From Athalassotoga sp964433875 (lineage in GTDB: Bacteria > Thermotogota > Thermotogae > Mesoaciditogales > Mesoaciditogaceae), in the NCBI GenBank assembly GCA_964433875.1, contig CAYSSO010000052.1, forward strand, positions 1 through 5,840: 5,840 nt of DNA, written 5' to 3'. The notes below the pieces were generated by a model, which saw nothing but the letters and a program-made list of their open reading frames with translations, did no database searches and was not told the DNA's origin. This document shows positions 1 to 5,700 of this stretch, piece after piece; positions within the stretch are counted from its first letter, which is position 1, and the number at the start of each line of letters is the position of its first letter. The position numbers and the translations under genes are program-made.

Positions 1-13
1 ATATTCTCACCTC
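1..13 (-). promoter_or_regulatory. Possible ribosome binding site of a minus-strand gene starting at the left edge
   Basis: Read on the minus strand, the edge sequence is GAGGTGA (positions 13 to 7), then GAAT, then AT at positions 2 and 1. If the next base outside the window is G, an ATG would sit about four bases after a good Shine-Dalgarno sequence. This is a prediction about sequence that cannot be seen here. Confidence 0.25.
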
Positions 14-699
14 AAATGAATTATCGGCATAAAACTTGAAAAACTTTAGTCGTGTGTGTATTATTTTGTTATATACTCAACCAAGTTTAAATTCCGAATC
101 TCCGGTATAAAAGCACGACCAAATTCTACCCATTTATAATCTGAAATTTGGTGCCTATGAAAGTCTTCAATTACTGACACCGAATATCTTGTATTTCTCA
201 ATGACTTCTTGTATCATCCCAAAGGAACTTTTTGAATGGATTTCAATGCTTTGATTGAAAAGACCACCATGCTGTATGAACTTAGCACCGATCATGAAAT
301 AAAAAGTTCTGCCGTTAGACTGTACTCTTTTTTCGTTTGAATACATCTACTACGTTCCACACAGGCATTATGAACAGTAGTAGGACTATGTTGGCTCACA
401 ATTTTGTGGCTTTTGCAAACATTTCGGCCGGATTGCCAAAGAACAGAAAGCTCAAGAGTGTAATACTATTACCCTAAAACGTTGGACAGTCTTCAGTCAA
501 TTCAAGTTAAATATGGCAATGAAATTGGTTCAAGAGATCCTTCTTGCTCAACTGAATTCGATAAAGGGCATTTCAAGAAAACAGTTCAAGCAGCATTAAC
601 ATTCAAATGTTAAAATGGGACACTGTCAGGGTTGGACACACTATATATGTATTTTCAATTAATAATTAATATATTTGAAAACAACAAATAAAGATATGG
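1..699. other. AT-rich stretch without a supportable gene
   Basis: No open frame here has a start, a ribosome binding site and a recognisable product. Several medium-length open stretches exist: on the minus strand 465 to 292, 346 to 167 (59 codons from an ATG) and a stretch ending at a stop at 61-63, which together cover two frames; on the plus strand about 384 to 597. In AT-rich DNA of this length, open runs of this size can arise by chance. Some minus-strand translation is faintly transposase-like (a helix-turn-helix-looking piece followed by a piece with an NGRTFYF strand), which would suit a decayed insertion sequence, but I cannot name a family. No tRNA, CRISPR array, lysine riboswitch or T-box leader was recognised. 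Confidence 0.6.
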
Positions 700-708
700 T
701 GGTAATAT
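700..708 (+). promoter_or_regulatory. Extended -10 promoter of lysC-asd
   Basis: TGGTAATAT at 700-708 fits an extended -10 element (TGn followed by a TATAAT-like hexamer). No good -35 lies at the right spacing; TTGAAA at 675-680 is 22 bases away, too far. Transcription would begin near 715 and leave a leader of only about 20 bases before the ATG at 737, too short for a riboswitch or attenuator. An AT palindrome (ATTAAT-A-ATTAAT, 658-670) lies just upstream. Confidence 0.5.
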
Positions 709-736
709 TAGACCAAAGTGTTTACCGGAGGAAAAA

Positions 737-1945
737 ATGATCGTAGTCCAAAAGTATGGCGGCACTTCGGTCGAGAGCACGGAAAAGATATTAAAGATAG
801 CGGAAAAGGTTTCTAAAGATTACGATCGCGGAAATAAGATCGTTGTCGTTGTATCTGCGATGGGGAAAACGACGAATTATTTGATAGATCTCTTGAATCA
901 GGTAAATTCCAATGCAAGTCCGAGAGAATACGATATGATAGCATCTACCGGCGAGCAAGTATCAATAGCGCTTATGGCTTCGGCGCTTTCCAAATTTGGC
1001 AAAAAATCCATCTCTTTGACCGGTTTTCAGGCAGGAATCGATACCGATTCGACACACTCGAGGGCAACCTTAAAAAGGGTTTACAGGGGAAAATTGCTCT
1101 CTCTTTTAGACGATGGATTTATACCTGTAGTCGCTGGATTTCAGGGAATAAGTCCAGATGGAGAAATAACAACCCTTGGACGCGGAGGATCGGATACCAC
1201 GGCTGTAGCCATTGCTTATGGAATAGGAGCGGATCTGTGCGAAATATACACGGATGTGGATGGAGTCTACACGGCAGATCCAAGATACATAGAAAGGCCG
1301 AAGAAACTCGATAAAATATCGTACGATGAGATGATCGAAATGGCTGTAAATGGGGCAAAGGTACTTCATCCAAGATCTGTCGAACTTGCACGGAGGTACC
1401 ATGTTAAAGTCGTTGTGAAACATGCACACAAAGAATCGGATGGAACGGTTATTGAGGAGGCTGATAAATTGGAAGAGCCACTGGTCAGATCGCTAAGCGT
1501 TGACGAAGGGATTGTCAAAATAGTTATTTCGGATGTACCCGACATTCCCGGAATTGCTGCGGCGACTTTCAAAAAACTTGCACAATACCATGTTTCGCTG
1601 GATATGATAGTTCAAAGCATGCACAAAGACGGGAAGAATGATATAGCCTTTACCGTCTCAAAAGAGGAGTCCAGAGATGCTCTAAAGGCGATGGAAATGT
1701 TAAAGAGCGAGATAGAGTCGGGCGGGATTCACTTCGATGATACATTGGCAAAGATCTCGATAATAGGCGTCAATATCGTGGGATCTTCGGAAATAGTTTA
1801 CAACATGTTTGATGCCATAGCATCCGTGGGTGCGAATATAGACATGATAAGCACGTCAAATAGCAGAATTTCGTGCATCGTAAAAAGAGAAAAGGTAAAA
1901 GAGGCCGCCAAAGCCGTGGCAAAAAGGTTTGGACTGGAGGAATAA
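737..1945 (+). CDS. lysC: Aspartokinase (aspartate kinase) with two C-terminal ACT domains
   Basis: Cytoplasmic enzyme that phosphorylates aspartate with ATP to give aspartyl phosphate, the entry step to lysine, threonine and methionine. The amino-acid kinase domain covers about residues 1-245: KYGGTS at 6-11, STGE at 70-73, TLGRGGSDTTA at 146-156, YTDVDGVYTADPR at 171-183 and GAKVLHPRS at 206-214. Two ACT regulatory domains follow, about 262-330 and 337-402. The 402 residues match the usual length of monofunctional aspartokinases of the LysC/Ask type, and no homoserine dehydrogenase is fused. The ATG start is set by GGAGG at 727-731, five bases upstream. The stop lies one base before asd, so the two are surely cotranscribed. 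In the second ACT domain the usual STSEIKIS-like inhibitor motif reads STSNSRIS (372-379), so feedback control may differ. A possible internal start at 1469 could give a separate regulatory subunit. Family assignment is very secure; which end product inhibits it cannot be read from sequence. Confidence 0.97.
   Translation: MIVVQKYGGTSVESTEKILKIAEKVSKDYDRGNKIVVVVSAMGKTTNYLIDLLNQVNSNASPREYDMIASTGEQVSIALMASALSKFGKKSISLTGFQAGIDTDSTHSRATLKRVYRGKLLSLLDDGFIPVVAGFQGISPDGEITTLGRGGSDTTAVAIAYGIGADLCEIYTDVDGVYTADPRYIERPKKLDKISYDEMIEMAVNGAKVLHPRSVELARRYHVKVVVKHAHKESDGTVIEEADKLEEPLVRSLSVDEGIVKIVISDVPDIPGIAAATFKKLAQYHVSLDMIVQSMHKDGKNDIAFTVSKEESRDALKAMEMLKSEIESGGIHFDDTLAKISIIGVNIVGSSEIVYNMFDAIASVGANIDMISTSNSRISCIVKREKVKEAAKAVAKRFGLEE
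1454..1471 (+). promoter_or_regulatory. Candidate internal ribosome binding site and TTG start for an aspartokinase small subunit
   Basis: GAGGAGG at 1454-1460 is followed after eight bases by an in-frame TTG at 1469-1471 (codon 245 of lysC). Starting there would give a 158-residue protein made only of the two ACT domains. Bacillus subtilis and Corynebacterium glutamicum lysC use an internal start at about this codon to make the beta subunit of an alpha2beta2 enzyme. The same bases also encode Glu-Glu, so chance is possible. Confidence 0.35.
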
Positions 1946-1946
1946 A

Positions 1947-2906
1947 ATGAAAGTGGGAGTTGTCGGATCAACTGGAGAAGTAGGAAGAACAATGGTAAAG
2001 GTGATCGAAGAAAAAGGTCATACATTTGATGAATTCAGACTTTTTGCCTCTGAAAGATCAAAGGGAGTAAAGATTCTATTTCACGGCGAAAAGATTCCCG
2101 TTGAGGTCTTAACGGAAGATGCGATGAAAGAAGGATTTGATTTTCTTCTTTTTTCGGCCGGAAAGGAGATTTCGAAACATTTTGCCCCGATAGCGGCGAA
2201 TCACGGTACAACTGTTATAGACAATTCTTCGGCATTTAGAATGGATCCGAAAATTCCCCTCGTAGTGCCGGATGTCAATTCACACGTTTTGAAGAACTAT
2301 CGCGGAATAATAGCGAATCCAAATTGCTCTACGATCCAACTTGTTATGGCTCTAAAGCCACTTCACGATCTTTACCATCTAAAGCACGTGATCGTAACTA
2401 CCATGCAGGCAGTATCGGGAAGCGGTCATAAAGGCATAGAGGAACTTGAAATGGAGATGAAAGAAGATATAACTCCAAGGGTTTATCCCAAAAAGATAGC
2501 CTACAATTGTATCCCTCAGATAGGCCCCTTCCTTGAAAATGGTTTTTCCGAAGAAGAGATGAAGATGTACAATGAAACGAGAAAGATAATGGAGTGCGAT
2601 TGCATAGTCGAGGCTACAACTGTAAGGGTGCCGGTCTTTTATGGTCATTCTGAATCGGTCTGGGCAGAATTCGAAAAGCCTTTTGATCTCGACGGTGTCT
2701 TGAAAGCATGGAAGGCCGTCCCTTACGTCAAAGTATGGGATGATTATCCAACTCCAATCGAGATAAAAGGAAGCGATATCTCACACGTTGGAAGAGCGAG
2801 AATCTCTCCCACAAATGCTCTTATGTTCTGGAATGTCGCAGACAATGTAAGAGTCGGTGCTGCCACAAATGCCGTAAAGATTCTCGAATACTTTATAAAT
2901 GCCTGA
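1947..2906 (+). CDS. asd: Aspartate-semialdehyde dehydrogenase
   Basis: Reduces aspartyl phosphate with NADPH to aspartate semialdehyde, the second step of the aspartate pathway and the branch point to lysine and to homoserine. The 319-residue protein starts with the nucleotide-binding GSTGEVG (7-13). The catalytic cysteine is C127 in NPNCST (124-129), followed by QAVSGSG (154-160), with RVPV and GHSES (227-237) supplying substrate-binding and acid-base residues. Length is near the family norm of about 330-340. I chose the ATG at 1947 because GGAGG at 1936-1940 lies six bases upstream and the protein then begins directly with the Rossmann strand MKVGVVGSTG; an upstream in-frame TTG at 1929 would add six residues lying within lysC and lacks support. 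It starts one base after the lysC stop, so translation is probably coupled. Its 3' end overlaps thrB on the other strand by 14 bases, and no terminator hairpin is visible. Confidence 0.97.
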   Translation: MKVGVVGSTGEVGRTMVKVIEEKGHTFDEFRLFASERSKGVKILFHGEKIPVEVLTEDAMKEGFDFLLFSAGKEISKHFAPIAANHGTTVIDNSSAFRMDPKIPLVVPDVNSHVLKNYRGIIANPNCSTIQLVMALKPLHDLYHLKHVIVTTMQAVSGSGHKGIEELEMEMKEDITPRVYPKKIAYNCIPQIGPFLENGFSEEEMKMYNETRKIMECDCIVEATTVRVPVFYGHSESVWAEFEKPFDLDGVLKAWKAVPYVKVWDDYPTPIEIKGSDISHVGRARISPTNALMFWNVADNVRVGAATNAVKILEYFINA

Positions 2907-3720
2907 TGATAATTCCTCTTTTGGATGTACTTTTGTGAAGCACTTCCCATCCGTCGGGAACGTCTAAATGATGAATACCGGCTACGGCCAGGGCACTTCC
3001 TGATCCGCATATAAAGACAGGATCCTTTGTTTGTGATCTTATCTTTTCAAAAAACCTCTTCAATTCCGGATAGATGGAAAGCCTTCTTTCTTGATGAAGT
3101 TTGTCGTCGAAGAATTCCTTTTTCATCTTTTTCCCAAGATTTGCAACTACCATTGCCACATGCTGAACGTTAAAGACGGCATCCTCGAGTGAAACCATCT
3201 GTGGAAGCGCTCTTCTCGCTTCATGAGTGGAGGTAGAAAAGGGAGGTATTATTATCGTCATGGATGAAAAGATCGGAGAAAGAGATACAGTCATGTAATT
3301 TCCAAAATTACCGCTTACGGTAAAACCGCCGTAGACACACGCCGAAGCATTATCCGGATGGCCCTCCATTTCAGATGCGATCTCAAAGATTTTCTTTCGC
3401 GACAAAGTGCCATTTATCGCCATCGCAGCTGTTATTCCCAAAACTATAGAGGCGGCACTCGATCCCAGTCCCTTCTTTGGAGGAATCAAGGTCTTTTTCT
3501 CTATTTTGTAGTTCAGATCGAGATTGTACTTTTCCATCATCATTTTGAAAGATTTCAAAAAGAGATCCTCTCCGTCTATCTTTATACCCTTCTCAACGAT
3601 CGAAAGATTTGAAGATTCTTCAATTATTATTTCATTTCTTAGATTTATGGCCAGCGCAAATGTGTCAAATCCGCTTCCAACATTCGCAATCGTTGCAGGC
3701 GCTGAAATGGCCAATTTCAT
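2893..3720 (-). CDS. thrB: Homoserine kinase (GHMP kinase family)
   Basis: Phosphorylates homoserine with ATP to O-phosphohomoserine, the substrate of the ThrC encoded just upstream. GHMP-family motifs appear in order: PATIANVGSGFDTFALA (8-24), the phosphate-binding loop PPKKGLGSSAAS (80-91), EGHPDNASACVYGG (119-132), STSTHEARRALP (162-173), which is typical of homoserine kinase rather than mevalonate kinase, and the C-terminal glycine motif CGSGSALAVAG (238-248). At 275 residues it is somewhat shorter than the common ~300. The C-terminal motif usually reads GAGPT or GSGPT; here Ser replaces the Pro. The ATG overlaps the thrC stop (ATGA, 3717-3720), and GGGAG inside the thrC end is the ribosome binding site, eight bases upstream, which implies coupled translation. 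The last codons overlap the end of asd. Context (thrC, lysC, asd) makes homoserine the likely substrate. Confidence 0.95.
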   Translation of the reverse strand: MKLAISAPATIANVGSGFDTFALAINLRNEIIIEESSNLSIVEKGIKIDGEDLFLKSFKMMMEKYNLDLNYKIEKKTLIPPKKGLGSSAASIVLGITAAMAINGTLSRKKIFEIASEMEGHPDNASACVYGGFTVSGNFGNYMTVSLSPIFSSMTIIIPPFSTSTHEARRALPQMVSLEDAVFNVQHVAMVVANLGKKMKKEFFDDKLHQERRLSIYPELKRFFEKIRSQTKDPVFICGSGSALAVAGIHHLDVPDGWEVLHKSTSKRGIIIRHL

Positions 3721-4757
3721 GATTCTATCTCCCTTGAAAAGTCTTCGAATTTTGCGGGTATAACCTTGATTTTATCTTCATACGCTTTTTCTATAACGTG
3801 AGGATCTTTTAATCCATTCCCGGTCAAAGTCGCAACCACGCTTTCACCGCCTTTGAAAAGACCCTTCTCCTTCATTTTCAGTATGCCAGCCACTGAAGCG
3901 GCAGAGGCAGGTTCACAAAAGATGCCCTCCGATCCTATGAGGCTTTGAGCGTTAAGTATCTCTCTATCGGAGACCATATCTATTATTCCGCCAGATTCGT
4001 CCCTTGCCTTTATCGCCTTCTGCCAGTTTGCCGGATTCCCTATCCTTATCGCGGTCGCTATAGTCTCGGGCTCTACGGGAAATCCCCTTACAATGGGAGC
4101 CGCGCCTTCGGCTTGAAAACCCATCATGCGTGGCAATTTTGAAGAAAAACCAGCCTTTTTGTATTCTTTATACCCCATCCAGTAAGCCGTTATATTCCCG
4201 GCATTTCCAACGGGAAGAAAATGGTAATCGGGGGCATCGCCAAGGACATCTACTATCTCAAAAGCGGCCGTTTTCTGACCTTCAAGCCTGTACGGGTTTA
4301 TAGAATTAACGACTGTTACCGGGAATTTTTCGCTTGCCATTCTTACCAGTCTAAGGCAGTCATCAAAATTGCCTTCTATCTGAATGACCTTCGCGCCATA
4401 CACTAAAGATTGGGCAAGTTTTCCTATCGCTATTTTTCCTGCCGGGATTACAACTATCGATTTCAAATCGAAAGCCGTTGCGTAAGCGGCAGCAGACGCA
4501 GAGGTGTTGCCGGTAGAGGCGCATATGACGGTTTTCGATCCTTCTTCGATTGCCTTTGCCATAGCCATTACCATGCCCCTGTCTTTGAATGAACCGGTTG
4601 GATTCATTCCCTCGTATTTAAGATAAAGATCTATTCCAATCATCTTGCTTATATGCTTAGCCTTTATAAGCGGAGTAAAACCCTCTCCGAGCGTTATAAT
4701 CGGGGTCTTATCACTTATCGGCAAAAATTTTGAATACTTTTCAAGAAGTTTCTCCAT
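3717..4757 (-). CDS. thrC: Threonine synthase (PLP-dependent)
   Basis: Converts O-phosphohomoserine and water to threonine and phosphate, the final step of threonine synthesis. It belongs to the fold-type II PLP enzymes. The PLP lysine is K58 in GSFKDRG (55-61). STGNTSAS (81-88) carries the asparagine that contacts the cofactor ring, GNAGN (184-188) is the phosphate-binding glycine loop, and CEPASAAS (281-288) and LTGNGLKDP (311-319) complete the site. The N-terminal GEGFTPL (24-30) is typical of threonine synthase and separates it from threonine dehydratase. The 346 residues fit the short bacterial class (about 350), not the long ~430-500 residue form. GGAGG (plus-strand 4764-4768) lies six bases before the ATG. 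It is first in the thrC-thrB operon, overlaps thrB by four bases and is transcribed away from the neighbouring transporter. Confidence 0.97.
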   Translation of the reverse strand: MEKLLEKYSKFLPISDKTPIITLGEGFTPLIKAKHISKMIGIDLYLKYEGMNPTGSFKDRGMVMAMAKAIEEGSKTVICASTGNTSASAAAYATAFDLKSIVVIPAGKIAIGKLAQSLVYGAKVIQIEGNFDDCLRLVRMASEKFPVTVVNSINPYRLEGQKTAAFEIVDVLGDAPDYHFLPVGNAGNITAYWMGYKEYKKAGFSSKLPRMMGFQAEGAAPIVRGFPVEPETIATAIRIGNPANWQKAIKARDESGGIIDMVSDREILNAQSLIGSEGIFCEPASAASVAGILKMKEKGLFKGGESVVATLTGNGLKDPHVIEKAYEDKIKVIPAKFEDFSREIES

Positions 4758-4778
4758 CTTTTTCCTCCTATTTTAAAT

Positions 4779-4797
4779 TTTGGATAATTATACCAAA
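4779..4797. repeat. Imperfect dyad over the thrC promoter
   Basis: TTTGGATAATTATACCAAA has five-base inverted arms (TTTGG and CCAAA) around a nine-base centre that includes the palindrome ATAATTAT. It covers the whole thrC -10 and the predicted start of transcription. Dyads of this size in this place often bind a dimeric repressor, but the -10 itself contributes part of the symmetry, so this could be incidental. Confidence 0.4.
4787..4795 (-). promoter_or_regulatory. Extended -10 promoter of thrC-thrB
   Basis: The minus strand reads TGGTATAAT from 4795 to 4787, a perfect extended -10 element. No convincing -35 is present. Transcription would start near 4780 and give a leader of about 22 bases before the thrC ATG. 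A dyad TTTGG-N9-CCAAA (plus strand 4779-4797) spans the element and could be an operator. Confidence 0.65.
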
Positions 4798-4904
4798 CAA
4801 ATGTCGCTGAAACACACTAAAACATGTATCGTGTAAAAAGAGGCAAAAAATCTATTTATCTAACGTAAAGAATACATATTAATATTTTAGATTTTAAAGA
4901 GCAA

Positions 4905-4938
4905 ATAAAAATTAAATAATTTATCATTTAATTTTTAT
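4905..4938. repeat. Perfect 13-base inverted repeat upstream of the transporter promoter
   Basis: The left arm ATAAAAATTAAAT (4905-4917) and right arm ATTTAATTTTTAT (4926-4938) are exact reverse complements separated by eight bases (4918-4925). The repeat fills the -35 and spacer zone, and its last base is the T of the extended -10 at 4938. It may be an operator or an A/T-tract element that bends DNA or contacts RNA polymerase. It lies upstream of the transcription start, so it is not in the mRNA of the downstream gene. Confidence 0.7.
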
Positions 4939-4946
4939 GGTATAAT
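4938..4946 (+). promoter_or_regulatory. Extended -10 promoter of the amino-acid transporter operon
   Basis: TGGTATAAT at 4938-4946 matches the extended -10 consensus perfectly and is identical to the thrC element on the other strand. No good -35 is visible at 16-18 bases. Transcription would begin near 4953, leaving a leader of about 20 bases that contains GGAGGG (4961-4966). Confidence 0.7.
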
Positions 4947-4972
4947 TCCCAAAAAGAAAAGGAGGGTATGAG

Positions 4973-5698
4973 ATGAAAAAGTTTTTTGTGATTTTCATTT
5001 CGCTTTTGATCTTTGGAGCATTCGCTTTTTCCAAAACTTACTTGGTCGGTACTTCAGCCGATTTTCCACCATTTGAATACGTTGAAAATGGAAAGTATGT
5101 TGGGTTTGACATCGATCTCATAAAATCGATCGCGAATTTGGAAGGATTTCAGGTTGAAATAAGGGATATGTCCTTCGATTCTCTAATACCGGCACTTAAA
5201 TCTGGAATAATAGACATTGCCATAGCCGGCATGACGATAACGCCGGATAGATTAAAAGTCGTTGATTTTTCAAATCCTTACTGGTCTGCGGATCAGGATG
5301 TGATAGTCAAAAAAGATTCAAACTACAATCTTACCGTTCTCTTCGGGAATCACAAAGTGGGCGTTCAAACCGGAACGACTGGCGATCTGTGGGTAAGCGA
5401 TAATTTGATAAAAACAAATATATTGAAAAATATAGTGAGGTATGAAAGTTTTATATATGCCCTTCAAGCGCTTTTGAACGGTGAAATCGACGCGGTTGTC
5501 CTCGACAGTCCTGTTGCCGAAAGATTTGCCCAAACCCGGCCAGTTTCAATAGTTGGAATAATAATAACAAATGAAAATTATGGAATAGCGGTCAACAAAG
5601 GAAATAGCGAATTGCTCTCCAAAATAAATGATGGACTATCGAAGTTGCGCAGTTCAGGCCAGTTGACAGCCCTCGTTGATAAGTACTTTGGAAAGTAA
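4973..5698 (+). CDS. Periplasmic polar amino-acid binding protein of an ABC transporter
   Basis: Captures an amino acid in the periplasm and delivers it to an ABC permease; the family is the SBP_bac_3 type II binding proteins (His, Gln, Glu, Arg and relatives). The 241-residue precursor starts with MKK and a hydrophobic stretch (about 4-19), then AFAFSK; cleavage is likely after A18 or S20. There is no lipobox cysteine, so it is predicted soluble rather than a lipoprotein. Ligand-site motifs are DFPPFEY (30-36), GFDIDL (44-49), MTITPDR (87-93, whose Arg usually holds the ligand carboxylate), GTTGD (134-138) and VVLDSP (175-180, whose Asp usually holds the alpha-amino group). The length is normal for the family. 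GGAGGG at 4961-4966 sits six bases before the ATG; another ATG at 4968 stops at once. The permease gene follows after two bases. Exact substrate cannot be told from sequence. Confidence 0.95.
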   Translation: MKKFFVIFISLLIFGAFAFSKTYLVGTSADFPPFEYVENGKYVGFDIDLIKSIANLEGFQVEIRDMSFDSLIPALKSGIIDIAIAGMTITPDRLKVVDFSNPYWSADQDVIVKKDSNYNLTVLFGNHKVGVQTGTTGDLWVSDNLIKTNILKNIVRYESFIYALQALLNGEIDAVVLDSPVAERFAQTRPVSIVGIIITNENYGIAVNKGNSELLSKINDGLSKLRSSGQLTALVDKYFGK

Positions 5699-5700
5699 AG

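Noticed and set aside
384..597. Plus-strand open run with a CGFC pair and a possible 28-residue peptide from the ATG at about 513
   Set aside because: No ribosome binding site and no recognisable family. A run of this length is expected by chance in AT-rich DNA. The later part looks slightly like a transposase N-terminus, but not enough to call.
69..642. Possible terminal inverted repeats (TTGG...TATATA at about 69-88 and 624-642)
   Set aside because: Matching needs a gap and only about ten of seventeen positions agree; there is no visible target duplication.
1..736. Lysine riboswitch or T-box leader before lysC
   Set aside because: The likely promoter leaves a leader of only about 20 bases, and no conserved riboswitch or T-box elements are visible upstream.
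1392..1418. GGAGG at 1392-1396 followed by ATG at 1401 as an internal lysC start
   Set aside because: This ATG is out of frame with lysC and its frame stops after five codons.
1929..1949. TTG at 1929 as the asd start
   Set aside because: It adds six residues before the Rossmann strand and lacks a good ribosome binding site, while the ATG at 1947 has GGAGG six bases upstream.
1106..2025. Minus-strand open frames across lysC (1106-1429, 1119-1391, 1366-1572, 1798-2025)
   Set aside because: They lie antisense to a well-supported aspartokinase, have no recognisable product and no ribosome binding site.
2379..3010. Minus-strand open frames in and past asd (2379-2648, 2744-3010)
   Set aside because: They are shadows of asd and thrB with no protein-like motifs; both real genes have complete motif sets.
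3358..4592. Plus-strand open frames within thrB and thrC (3358-3612, 3524-3763, 3945-4142, 4221-4406, 4410-4592)
   Set aside because: All are antisense to secure genes, with no supporting start signals or family resemblance.
5318..5533. Minus-strand open frame within the binding protein gene
   Set aside because: It overlaps a complete binding protein and shows no independent evidence.
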